From Prosapia bicincta (taxonomy: Eukaryota; Arthropoda; Insecta; Hemiptera; Cercopidae), in contig JBAIZL010000001.1 in assembly GCA_036971475.1 (NCBI GenBank), forward strand, positions 209,344,341 through 209,408,340: DNA of 64,000 nucleotides. Reading direction: 5' to 3'. Shown piece by piece: positions 24,541-35,074 of this stretch. The translations under genes and the position numbers were made by a program. The notes under the pieces are model-generated. The model did no database searches, was not told where the DNA came from, and saw nothing but the letters and a program-made list of their open reading frames with translations. Position 1 is the stretch's first letter. The number at the start of each line of letters is the position of its first letter.

Positions 24541-24874
24541 GTACATCTTTTATTTGTTATTTTAACATTATTATGGTTATTTTTTTATTCAGCTTGAGCT
24601 ACTAGTTTACTCTTGTACATTTCATCTTATATGACTAAGTAAACACTTGCCATAGTAACATTTATTTTTGTCTAAATGGGAAAAGTCATTTCTGCAGATG
24701 TATACAAAATTGTGAACTCAGCCTATAGCTTGATGGAATTATATTCAAGAATGGTCAACATCTCTTAAAATAGCCATCCTTTTTTAGACAAAAAATGCTT
24801 CAGTATGTCTTTACATATTCTTATAAGTTAAAATACATCTTGAATTTTATAGCCCATTACGTTCGGTGAATCTT

Positions 24875-25474
24875 ATTAATCACTTAAACAATAGTTTATG
24901 ACTATTATAAAAATAGGATACAAAATAGCATACAAAACTAAAAACAAGCTACAATACAAAATACAACACAACACCAACAATAAGGATAAACTACAAGCAC
25001 CAGGCGTATACAAACTGAACTGCTACAAATGTAACGAATTCAACATTGGACAAACAGCTCGCAGCTTTACACAAAGAGTCGAAGAACACAAACAGAACAC
25101 CAACTCAGCATTATACAACCACATAAAAGATACAGGACACAAATACACAGATATTTACCATAACCTAGAAATCCTACACATCAACAAAAAAGGACCGCAT
25201 CTCAACACACTAGAACAATATGAAATTTACAGACACACAAAAACACAAAGTACAAACATATTAAACAAACAAACACAATACAAATCACACATACTCTTTG
25301 ATACTATCAAAAACCTACCTTTAAAACCGTCACCACTTGACCCAACATCTCCAAGTAGAGGACACTGATGAAGATTGGCACATAACGATCGAAAACGTTC
25401 TGTCTTAGTAACTATTAACAAATTTACTAAATTCAAAGTCCGGATAGCCATAAACTATTGTTTAAGTGATTAAT
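24875..25474 (+). mobile_element. Penelope-like endonuclease fragment bounded by 26-bp perfect inverted repeat
   Basis: ATTAATCACTTAAACAATAG with TTTATG (24875-24900) is exactly inverted at 25449-25474. Between them is an open Penelope GIY-YIG frame and a tail. Flanking sequence left of it (ATAGCCCATTACGTTCGGTG, 24850-24869) is inverted near 29080-29110, suggesting that it sits inside a larger rearranged repeat. Confidence 0.65.
24898..25368 (+). pseudogene. Penelope GIY-YIG endonuclease, intact domain but headless
   Basis: 156 uninterrupted codons. GVYKLNCYKCNEFNIGQTAR carries the GIY (here GVY) and YIG (here NIG) motifs with the CX2C found between them in Penelope enzymes. It is followed by SFTQRVEEHKQNT, NHIKDTGHKYTD, LNTLEQYEIYRHTK and KSHILFDTI. 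The reverse transcriptase that should precede it is missing, so this is a 5'-truncated retro-copy whose open frame reflects recent insertion. The ATG lies inside the flanking inverted repeat and is probably fortuitous. In active elements the domain makes the target nick. Confidence 0.85.
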
Positions 25475-25770
25475 TAAAATACATATGTAACAATATTAAT
25501 TAAAACTTGTTTTCTAATACACTAAAAATACCATGTTGAATAATATAAACAAATTATTAACTTGAAACCATAGAAGTAAAGATGTTTAACAATTCATTTT
25601 TAATATTCACCCATATTTCCCTTTAGTAAAGTTTCAGGAAATATTTATAACTTCTGTATATATCATATATTCTAATTTATTACCAAGTTTAGATCTATAT
25701 AGTAAACACCTCCACATCTCCATATTAAAAAGTAGAATCATCTATAATTCAGGACATATAGAGATTTGAG

Positions 25771-25850
25771 CTATGCGAAGGGGGAGGGGTTTGCTGACTA
25801 GTGGAGGTGGAGGACCCGGTATCTGTCTACCCCTCTTCGCATCTAGGCAC
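25771..25850. repeat. G/C-rich hairpin
   Basis: ATGCGAAGGGGGAGGGGT pairs with ACCCCTCTTCGCAT about 45 bp later, an unusual GC-rich stem in AT-rich surroundings. Possibly one end of a worn transposon; no other boundary was found. Confidence 0.4.
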
Positions 25851-26111
25851 AATGGTTGTGGAGGACTTATACATTTAGTAGGGAGGTTAGACAAACACTA
25901 GGTTTGCAGCCTCCCCCCACATTCTAAATGTCAAGTAATCACGATAAACCTGCTGGTGTAATCACTTATAACTAATATGATCCTACAAATTTGAACCAAA
26001 AATCTTTCCCATCTGTCACATCAGCGTAGGTTTTTGGTCCTGACTATCTACATACAAACTATCACCAGGTAACAACTTAAAGCAACTGTGGTGTAAATGT
26101 TTATATTAAGT

Positions 26112-26301
26112 AAAACAACCTCTCACCACAAATTCAACAAATTTTATTTTAACCTTATGTACATTTCGACTACAAAGTAATCATCTTCAGAGGTATTTTT
26201 ACAGTTATTTGTAAAAATACCTCTGAAGATGATTACTTTGTAGTCGAAATGTACATAAGGTTAAAATAAAATTTGTTGAATTTGTGGTGAGAGGTTGTTT
26301 T
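26112..26301. repeat. near-perfect 190-bp palindrome (Penelope-tail-like)
   Basis: Arms 26112-26205 and 26213-26301 pair almost perfectly; for example AAAACAACCTCTCACCACAA is mirrored by TTGTGGTGAGAGGTTGTTTT, with a loop of about 8 bp. Each arm contains CTGAAGATGATTACTTTGTA then GTCGAAATGTACAT, shared with the inverted repeat at 54883-55430. Confidence 0.9.
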
Positions 26302-27249
26302 AATTAATATATCACCAGGTAGTTATAAGGATTGGTTAGAATTTATGTCATACAAATCTGTTCCTACTTAAACAGAGTATCAAGTCTACGTGAGTAGAAG
26401 AGTATCCACTGCCATATAACTCAACTTAATTCACATATTTTTAATTTGCATTCATTCAGTCTCCATCTGCATCCCTAGACACAATAGACTAGAGTACATT
26501 TTTCAAATTCCAATACTATCAATAGAATCAATTTGTATGAGTTTCAATTGAAATAAGTTTAAACAACATTTAAACGATAACTTGTAATATCAATTAAAAC
26601 TTACACTTCCTTAAAAGGCTAAGTAAACCCATCCTGGAATAACCAAATCCAAACCAGAATGGAACAAAATAAATTACTTGAAACCATAGAAACTAAGGTT
26701 CTTTAACAATTAATTCTTAAATATTAAATGAATATGTTAGTTTTTACAACTAAAGGTGTTATGTCAATATGTTAGTTAAGAGACGTTTATCATCAACTTT
26801 TAATACATTCAAAATAAATTAAAAAGCATTAGCACTAATTAATTTCAAGCAACTTATAAAAACTAACAAATTTTCAACAACTACACACATTTTAACAAAT
26901 CTTGGGTAAATTAAACATAAAAATAATTCTAATCTAAATTTTAAAAAAAACTAAATAACATGTAAATTTAATTTAATTATTTAAGGGGTTTAAGAAGGCA
27001 ATGATAAAGTCAGTAAGTATGACATCACTCCTTAACACCCCCTTTAAACTCCCTGGAAGATTGCAACATGCATACAAAATGGTAAACACATCACACTGGT
27101 GGGTAAAGAAATTAAAACATTACCCACTTCAACAAAACGTGCATCCTTAAAATCAGGTGCAAAAGTAAAAAAAGCCCAAGAAGAAACTCATGTTACCCCT
27201 CCTCTGGGTCAACAAATTTCCACCACTCCTTAATTTCCACTACTGATAG

Positions 27250-28470
27250 AGTAGTGATGGAATCTGAAGAAATATTGTCTGATTCCACAGTTGGGGTAGG
27301 CCATTATTGGAATCTCTTTCAGTGTGATTTTCCGTTCCTCACTGACCGCATACCTCAGACTTTGTGTACGAAGTGTTCTAGTGTTCGAATTTGTAACACA
27401 TATGTTGACATTTATAACAACCCTGAGGATTTGGAACATAAGGCCTGAAAGATTTGTTGGAAGTCTACATAGATATATTCAGGGATAGATGGTTTCCCAA
27501 ATGTAAATATAGTAGGTTGGAGCCTTCTGTCCCTTTTCAGTTTGCATAATTTGAGCATGTTACACCTTTGAAAGATAGTTTTTTCATCTTCAGGGGTATT
27601 CAAGAAGTCCCTCAATGAAATGACTCCCTTTGAAAAGTTCACAGTTCTGTGGGGAACCACAGAAACGTTGACCTGATCAAAGAAGGAAATTATCTTCAGC
27701 AATGTTGTAGATTATTTTTCATTACATCTCTCTATCAGCAGGACTCCATTTCTGAACTTTCTGATAGAACCCATGGGATCTGCTATATACCCAGTTATTA
27801 CCTTATTTATCAAAACGGTGACACTTTTGATAAATCTTCTGAATAGTTAATAAATAAAAATCTTGATGCTACTTGAGAAGCTTTTGCTACCACTTCCATG
27901 CCATTTTTTAATACAAAATGCACAATTGGCATGATAACTCCTCTTTCTTCCAAACATTAGATGTTTGTTGAGGTTCCATAAATTGACTTAAGAGAATCAT
28001 TGTGTGAAATGTTCCAGGTGAGACTATGAGAACGGGTACACCCATTGATCACATTCAATAATTTCCAAGCCCAAGTACTCAGGGTCCCATAGTTTTCTCG
28101 TTAGTTAGACTGGAAGGGCCAGTGGCTAGTGTAGTAGCAAGCACGTTTACGTCCTCACCACAGTAGCAACCCAGACCACAGTTTTTCAAGCTCTGCCTAA
28201 AGCAGTTCTGCTCTGACCAGTCAAAAACCCAAGAATAGATGACAGTATAAATATGTATAAAATTATGTTATTTATTGATATGCTGTGAGTCTGTGTGTGT
28301 ATGTGTCTGTGACAGAGAGAGGGTGTGTTGGTTTTAGTGTGTTTGTCCAGATACGAGTAGGTTTGTGTATATGAGTGTCAGAGGTGTAATGTTAGAATAG
28401 GATACCACGAGGGACTCCAAAACCCTCTTATTAGGTCCAGCTAGCCTGCACCTCATATGTGAGTTATGTA
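27250..28470 (-). mobile_element. non-LTR retrotransposon 5' portion, fossil copy 1
   Basis: Minus-strand ORF1 remnants (27412-27702) are preceded, on the minus strand, by about 700 bp (27750-28470) that matches 31035-31520 in order and orientation. Shared blocks include ACACCCAT.GATCAC, TTAG.TAGACTGGA.GGGC and AGTCTGTGTGTG-rich sequence. Two such copies 3 kb apart mark a dispersed family. Confidence 0.55.
27412..27702 (-). pseudogene. non-LTR ORF1 (gag-like, RNA-binding) remnant
   Basis: On the minus strand VPHRTVNFSKGVISLRDFLN is followed by TPEDE, then LQPTIFTFGKPSIPEYIYVD. This follows the order of the ORF1 region just upstream of the zinc knuckles in Jockey/I-type elements (N.SKGVI..RDL...EE....PT.TFILTF..P.LPE.I). 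A CYKCQ motif, the likely start of the zinc knuckles, appears in another frame at about 27385-27420. ORF1 proteins bind element RNA. Frameshifts make this copy inactive. Assignment to a clade is not possible. Confidence 0.55.
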
Positions 28471-30000
28471 ATAGAATTCAAAAACTTCTTTTTATAATTT
28501 GATCAAATATGAAAAACATTTTTAAGAACTACTGTAACCTTTTTTGATTTAATTGATTAAAAACTTATAAAACTGATTCCTGTGATTCAAAATGTTTGTG
28601 AAAATTTTGAAAAATCACAATGATCTAATTTTAAAAGAGAAACACATTTTATTGACCTTTCAATATTCTTTAAAACACAAGGAATTTTTCAATGTAAAAG
28701 GCTATATGAAAAATCTCTTTAAAATACTTTAATATTTCAAAAAACTAATGACATTTTCTATAAGTTTTCCTTCGATTTTTTTTAATGTATAAATTGTACA
28801 TCTATGACTGTTTCCGCCTCAGGCCCCTTCTTCTGTGTCAGTCTCTAAACTTAACATTTGCAAATTACACACAGACTTGTTGAGATATAAAACATTAAGA
28901 AAATATGACATTTTACAAATTTACCCAAAGAATTATAATTCATAATATCTTTATTGATCAAAATCAAATGTTTAACTTATTTCTTTGAAAACAAATAACT
29001 TTCAACATTTCAGAATGCAATATTTTGAAAAATAAAACTACAATGAATGACCTTAAATAAAGGTTAAAATGATTTATTAAGATTCACCAAACGTAATGGA
29101 CTACAAAATTCGAGATTATTAACTATAATTAAGAAATGTATTAGGATCCAATGGCATATAGAGTTTACAAAAAAGAAACAAAACTGAAACTGATTATAGG
29201 GCAAACAATAACATATTGCTTGTTTGTTTTATGGTCATTTAATTTGTAATTTAATCAAGAAGCATTTGAATTTTTGTTTTTTATTTATGATTTTTTTAAA
29301 TAATATTATTAAATCAAACCTAATTCTTTCTACTTTCTGTATCATATTTTGTATAATTAGAATTTCAATTAATGCGCTAAGTTACAATATAAATTTATTT
29401 CATATTTGTAAAAATTTTAATTTCACTTGACTAGACACACGTCTGATTCTTTAGTGGTCCAGTGCAAATGTAAGAAATCCTTGCAGCTTCTCCAAATTTT
29501 ATGACTGGCTTTAGTCTACCAATGTTTTAGCAATTAAATTTTTATTGCAACTCAGACTGTGCATGACTGCCTAGAGCAATCTGTTTCATTTATTTCTTGC
29601 AAAATCTACAGATGTAAAACCTGAATAGGACTTTAAACTAATGTTTTACGTATTTAATACTACATTACATATTTAATACCAGTTAATCACCATCAATATA
29701 TATCTTACATCAGTCCATTTCTGGTCAAAGGACTTCATGATTCGTCAATGCTTTGAGCACACAGCTAGCACAGTTTGAGCTTTTAACCATGCCAGCACAG
29801 CTGTTCTTTTAGCATCATTGATCATCCTCTCAACCTACTTCTTAAAATGGTATTTTTAAAATTGTAATTCAGTATTTTACCATCTTCAGTGTATTTAATT
29901 TTCTGTCCTGTTGATTGAGTATCTTCAGTTTTTGTATTTGTTTCATGAATACCCCTGCTTAATTGATGTCCATCTAACATCCTTATCTTAAGAATCCACC
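28471..30000. other. no gene recognised
   Basis: AT-rich DNA. The block TATTAAGATTCACCAAACGT at about 29077-29096 is an inverted match to sequence at 24854-24873. Otherwise no feature is supported. Confidence 0.45.
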
Positions 30001-30004
30001 TTCG

Positions 30005-30279
30005 GAAATCACCTCATGAACACTAAATATTCATGCAAAAGTATGGAAAATAACATGAGCATCAACACATGCAACAAAGGCCATAAATTAAACACACTAG
30101 AACAGTTTGAAATATATAGACATAGCAACACACATAAAAATGACACCCTAAATGAACAAACACGGCACAGATCACACATACTCTTCGATCACATCACTTC
30201 TAACTTTCAAAAAATGCTACCGAGGAAGCGCAACTGCAGCATTCCTAGCGGCAAAAATACAAGGCTGAAAAAGTCGTAA
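30005..30279 (+). pseudogene. Penelope endonuclease C-terminal fragment
   Basis: GHKLNTLEQFEIYRHSNTHK and RHRSHILFDHITSN match the C-terminal segment of the two other Penelope copies here (LNTLEQYEIYRH, KSHILFDTI). The GIY-YIG catalytic motif is not present; the fragment begins within the linker after it. The downstream sequence GTCGTAAGACGAAAACATAT resembles the family tail. Confidence 0.75.
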
Positions 30280-30743
30280 GACGAAAACATATCCTCCAAG
30301 TGTAAGTTAACAATTTAACAGCATTTAGTTAACAAAAAGTCTGGTCGTAAGTAATAGCAAAAGTGTAATAAGTAATTAACAACCAGCTCATCTTGAATAG
30401 CAACAAGATTTCGATATTTAAGTATTGCTTTAGATTCACATGTTTTTTTCTGGTCTAAGAGTGTCGAATGACTCTTTGTATCGCCCTAAACAAATTCATG
30501 TAGTGGTCATTAAAAGCCCTTGTTTGGACTCAATCCCCATAAGTCAACACTGGTAAGACACAATGATTAAACAAATGGCCTTATGATAAATACCAGCTTA
30601 AAACTTCACTGACCATTTCAAATACGCCTTAGGTAATTTATAGCCCCAAATAAACTTTATGAACTAGTTTTGCTCTATGGTTTCCCTTCAGAAATTTAAA
30701 AACCTATGGGAAGCCCCATCGAAGAAAGAGATCATTTTCACAA

Positions 30744-31031
30744 TTAAAAATGTTTGCTAACACAATTAAACATGTTAGTGACTCTGGAGTTTCTTGTCGC
30801 TAACCAGTATCCCATTTTTACCCTTTCTGATTGAAGGCACAATCCTGTACAATCAGTATTCGTTTTCTTAGTAAAGAAATGCAACACTTTTGATAGACGT
30901 TTCTCGAATATTTTGGATATGGCAATTCTGGTTTTGCTACAACCATCAACTTCTACAAACATTTTTAGACTAGGGTTATCAGGATTGCCAGGAGAATCCA
31001 GATGTAGCCCATTGTAGACCAAGTTTGACAT
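30744..31031 (-). pseudogene. non-LTR ORF1-like remnant, copy 2
   Basis: A minus-strand frame contains LSKVLHFFTKKTNTD, TGLCLQSERVKMGYWLATR and NSRVTNMFNC, compatible with the ORF1 stretch before the zinc knuckles (FT.K......TGL....F..V..P....IGW...RVR.Y..NP.RC). The upstream flank (31035-31520) is shared with copy 1 at 27750-28470, which supports the assignment. Sequence divergence is high, and a chance frame cannot be fully excluded. Confidence 0.4.
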
Positions 31032-31034
31032 TGC

Positions 31035-31520
31035 TTTATGTTCGATGAATTTATTTAAAACTGACTATCATATCGTCTTACAGGCAAGACTATAAGAATG
31101 GTGGTTACACCCATGAATCACTTAAGGTCAATTTCAACCCCCCAGAGCATTGAGCCTACAGTTTTCCTTCTTAGCTAGACTGGATGGGCATCAGTCAAGT
31201 ATTCATATTACAGTAAACAGACTTTCACCCAAGAGATGGTAAACCAAACACCAAGCTTATGTCTTTGGCAAAGAATAATTACAACAGCATTAAAGATCAC
31301 AGTTTGTCCAGCTCTGGCCCTTTCAGTACTTACAATGAAGGTGTGTATGCATACGTAAAATATTGTTATTAATTGATGTTTGTGTGGATATGTTTATGAG
31401 GGTATATTGTAGAAATACATGTTGTCAGTAGTGTTAGGTTAGTCTTGGGTACTACAAAAGATGCCAAAGTCCTCTAAGTAGTTGCAGCTAGTCAGCACCC
31501 CAGGCTGTGATTGAACGAAG
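31035..31520 (-). repeat. dispersed non-LTR 5'-region, copy 2
   Basis: Colinear with 28020-28470: GACTATAAGAATGGTGGTTA then CACCCATGAATCAC, later CTTAGCTAGACTGGATGGGC and a GT-rich stretch, ending CAGCTAGTCAGCACCCCAGG against CAGCTAGCCTGCACCTCA. Confidence 0.6.
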
Positions 31521-32003
31521 TCGGTTATAAGAAGCAATTATAAAGCCTACTAATTAAACTTAAACTGTTAAATATAAATACAAGACATATATACAACTCA
31601 TAATTATAGCTTTAGTTTAAAAAATTTAACATAAACTATATTTCAACAAAAGTAAGAACTGGATCTATCACTGAAACGCGTTTAAGATAAAAGTTTTTAT
31701 AATTGTGAGTTACAGATATATATATTTCTTTTGTTTATAACTATAACTCACTAGCCAGCTCAAATATTGTTTATTAAACATAAATTGTTTGTTTTAAATC
31801 CCTAAGCCCTAGAATAGTATACATAGTTTGTTGAAGTTAACTATTTGTTTAATATTGTGGTGGCAGCGGGTCAGCTGATTTGTTTGTTATGAAAAAAAAA
31901 AGATTTATATTGTCTAGAAAAGTCTTATTGTCTAGAACGGAAAGGTCGAATGTCTTTTTATTAACATTTAACATTGTCAATTATTTAATTAACAATTATT
32001 ACT

Positions 32004-32180
32004 AAACACTTTTAAATGTTTTAAACTCGTAACTCGAGTTACGGTCTGAGTTGACAAAGGGACACATCTCCCGAAACAGCCGTCCTCAACAAGCAAAATA
32101 AGTGCTACTATAGGCAAGTTTAAAACATTTAAAAGTGTTTAGTGATTACTAGTAGCTAACGCGAAGATGGAATGAACAAA
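32004..32180 (+). repeat. Penelope-like terminal repeat
   Basis: CTAAACACTTTTAAATGTTT at 32004 is inverted at 32123-32142, enclosing GGTCTGAGTTGACAAAGGGA, CACATCTCCCGAAAC and AGCCGTCCTCAACAAGCAAA. It is followed by GATTACTAGTAGCTAACGCG as at 22949. The Copia 5' LTR begins directly after it at 32181. Confidence 0.8.
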
Positions 32181-32310
32181 TGTTAATAATTATTGTGATT
32201 CTGTTATTTATTATTGCCTATTAAATAAATAGTCTCAGGTATAAATTAAACTTAGGCCTATATTTTATTTTCACTTAAAATAATCTTGGTCACACGCAAA
32301 ATACTCAACA
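32181..32310 (+). repeat. candidate Copia 5' LTR
   Basis: 130 bp bounded by TGTTAA and TCAACA, directly upstream of the GGTTATGGGC primer site. There is no partner LTR to confirm the edges, and the length is short for the family. Confidence 0.5.
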
Positions 32311-32641
32311 GGTTATGGGCAGAATTCTGATACAAACCAGAAACTTAAGTCGACCAAGAAATTAAAGGCAGACAAAGAAAATTTTGGGAAGCAAGAGAAA
32401 GTCAATCGTCATTGTCATTTGTCATTGTTATTGTCAAACGCATATTCTAAGACAGTCTATACTGAACAGTCGTGTTAGAATAAACAACAAATTTTAAACG
32501 CAATTAGTGTCAGTAAATTTAGTCATATTGTTGTTTATATCTTTTGCATTTAAAGTAAAATCTTACGTTAAGTATGGATTCTGTCAAATCTCAGTTAGAG
32601 ATGTTAAATGAAGACTCAAATGGAGTCACGAATTAAGTCTC

Positions 32642-33070
32642 ATGGCGTTTCAAGCTAAACCTAGCCTTCAAGACTTATACAGTATTTTAACTGGCCCAAC
32701 AGTCAAGCCAGTAGGCAAGGAAAATGATATAGATGTAAAAACTTGGTTGCAGAAAGATATAGATGCGCAGTCTTTGATTGGATTAAATGTTTGCAGTAGT
32801 ATAGCAGTTAAAATATCGAATTGTATCACATCGAAAGATATGTTAGACAAACTTATAAATTTGTATAGTGCAAAAACTGAAGTAACCTTGGAAACTTTGC
32901 GCAGGAAATTTTTGAGTTTTGAATATGACGAGAGTAGATTAGCAGTACAAAATTGTTATGAAATTATACAACTTGGCGAACAGCTGTCAACTGAAAATGA
33001 TCCCATCAGAGAAACTTGGTTGATGACCAGAATACTAAGTGTTCTTCCTAAGAAGTTGTCACATTTTTGA
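32642..33070 (+). pseudogene. Copia gag
   Basis: 143 codons with the Copia-type gag fold pattern (UBN2-like): DVKTWLQKDIDAQSLIGLNV, then CITSKDMLDKLINLYSAKTE, then LRRKFLSFEYDES and LPKKLSHF. Normally it continues to zinc knuckles; here TGA at 33068-33070 interrupts it, and the following codons (TAWDNVPANKKTVEKLVQRL) still look like gag. Two CCHC knuckles (CGQKGHYKRDC and CNLCGQKGHFCEGM) lie at 33262-33400 in a different frame, the first with its leading Cys codons interrupted by TGA. Gag would form the particle shell. Confidence 0.8.
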
Positions 33071-33271
33071 ACAGCGTGGGACAACGTTCCTGCAAATAAG
33101 AAAACAGTCGAAAAGCTTGTTCAGAGACTTAGACTGGAGGACGAACTGAGGCAAGTAAATATGATGTGAGTACACGGAATGCGCTAATCACTACACAAAA
33201 CAAAACACAAGGTCAACCTGAACATAAACATCTTCTACAGGAACAAAAGATAGCGTCTTTATGCAACTGAT

Positions 33272-33859
33272 GTGGACAGAAGGGTCACTACAAAAGGGAC
33301 TGCAAAAATAAACCATGCGCCAAGTATATTGAATACTGCAAAACAGTCTATCCGTGCAACTTATGTGGACAAAAAGGACATTTTTGCGAAGGAATGTATA
33401 CAACAAAGCGAATCACACAAGTCAGAAGGGTTAAGTCAGGAAAAGCGAAGGCAAAATAATTGTCGAGCATTAATGACAGTCGGATTAACTGCAGCAGACT
33501 TTAAAAATCAAAAGAAAACAGGCAATATGAAGGACGTTTGGTACCAGGACTGTGGTGCTACACAGCATATGACATCTCGTAGAGAATGGTTCTCAAAATT
33601 AGTCGAACTGGACGAACCAATATCTATCTCAATTGGAGATGCAACGGAACTAGAGGGAGTTGGAGTTGGAAACGTGGAACTGGAAGCCTTTAATGGTCAT
33701 AATTGGATACCAGTTGTACTTGAAGATATTGTGTATGTGCCCAAACTAGACTACAACCTTACAGTCGTACAGACACTGGATAAAGGTTACTTGCAACAAG
33801 CTAACAGTGAATGGTCGGAGTTCAAGATTGCAGATGGACAAATCGCAGCAGTAGCGTAA
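33272..33859 (+). pseudogene. Copia protease region
   Basis: DVWYQDCGATQHMTSRREWF is the Copia aspartic protease active-site region (DSGATxH), with Cys in place of the usual Ser. VVLEDIVYVPKLDYNL is the conserved flap-following motif. TAA at 33857 separates it from the integrase part in the same frame. The upstream 30% is out of frame with the true knuckle region and is probably not native sequence. Confidence 0.8.
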
Positions 33860-33880
33860 CGTGAAGGAAGCCTTTTCAAA

Positions 33881-34222
33881 ATGATACTCAGAAGAAAGCA
33901 AACAGAGACATGTTTAGCAGCCATCTCAATTCGAGTTTCGCATGAAAGATTCGCTCACCAAAGCATGAAGTATGTGAGGAGCACATTGCAGAGAAAAAGA
34001 ATAAAATATATTTACGACTGGAATGACTATATCTGCGAAGGATGCATTTATGGAAAGCAGCTCCGAATCTCACATCCCGTAAACCTGAAGACAGCCCAAG
34101 AGCCACTGGACCTAGTTCACGTGGATATGGGAGAAATGAATATACCATCACTTCGAGGATCCAAGTACTTTGTGTTTTTTAAGGATGACTATTCACAATA
34201 CAAGACAGTGTATTTTATGTAA
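33881..34222 (+). pseudogene. Copia integrase N-terminal part
   Basis: HERFAHQSMKYV with ICEGCIYGKQ forms the HHCC zinc-binding pre-integrase domain. LVHVDMGEMNIPSLRGSKYF carries the first catalytic Asp of the DDE core, followed by VFFKDDYSQYKTVYFM and TAA at 34220-34222. The frame is the same as the segments on either side, so damage is by nonsense mutation, not frameshift. Confidence 0.82.
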
Positions 34223-34246
34223 ACAAAAGATGAAGTTGCAAAAAAA

Positions 34247-35071
34247 TTGAAAATATTTACAAAGCTAGTCGAAAATCAATTTGACAGGAGAATCAAGTGT
34301 TTGAGGTCAGACAATGGAAGAGAAATTAAAAACTCAGACACAAAGAAACTACTTGAAGATTTAGGAATTTTCCACACATTCTCAAATGCGTTTACGCCTG
34401 AGCAGAATGGAAGAATCGAACGTGAAATGAGGACTGTGGTGGAATCAGCTCGTTCAGCACTTCATGCAAAACAATTAGATGAAAGACTATGGGCTGAAGC
34501 AGTCAATTATGCTGTATTCTCAATCAACCAAACTGGCACGAGTACCGTTGAAGGGAAAAGCCCTGCTGAACGTTGGTTTGGACGGAAGTTCGGAGTAGAG
34601 AAGCTAAGGATTTTTGGCTGCGAATGTTTTGTGTTAACTCCAGGACACAAAAGAAAGAAGTTTGGTCCAAAGTCAGAAAAAGGAACATTTATCGGATACA
34701 ACCAGGACTCGTCAAGTTATAGAATCTACATACCACATAAACGTTATATTGTCAGCAGAGACAATGTAATCTTCAATGAAAACAAGGATAAAGTGGAAAA
34801 CCGGACAGAAACGGAAATGAAAATGCAGCAAATAGAATCTGATAAAACAGAAGATAAAGGAGACGAAGCTGAAGAGCAATTCTATGGAAAACTGAGAGAG
34901 ACAGGAACATCAGGAAGAGTTCTACGAGATCGTGCAACCCTCTCAAAACCGGAAAGGTATAAAGACTTTATCATGGAATATCAGCGAAGCGAGAACAGCA
35001 ACAACACAGTCATGATTGATGAGATACAAGATATCTCTGTAACAGCCGCACTAAAAGACTCGAACTGGTGA
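34247..35071 (+). pseudogene. Copia integrase C-terminal part, ends before reverse transcriptase
   Basis: LRSDNGREI carries the second catalytic Asp and FTPEQNGRIEREMRTVVESA the catalytic Glu. NYAVFSINQTGTS and then LRIFGCECFVLTPGHKRKKF and GTFIGYNQDSSSYRIY form the GKGY-type C-terminal domain. The segment ends LKDSNW, just where Copia polyproteins enter reverse transcriptase. Unrelated DNA starts at about 35075. 275 clean codons show that truncation, not heavy mutation, disabled this part. Confidence 0.88.
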
Positions 35072-35074
35072 CAC

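Larger units (their letters stand above)
32181..35071 (+). mobile_element. Ty1/Copia LTR retrotransposon, 3'-truncated and mutated
   Basis: A candidate 5' LTR (32181-32310, TGTTAA...CTCAACA) is followed at once by GGTTATGGGC (32311), the primer-binding type of Drosophila copia (internal fragment of initiator tRNA-Met). Gag, zinc knuckles, protease and integrase follow in the Copia order (integrase before reverse transcriptase). The element stops at about 35071, before reverse transcriptase; no 3' LTR is present. It inserted into a Penelope terminal repeat. Confidence 0.8.
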
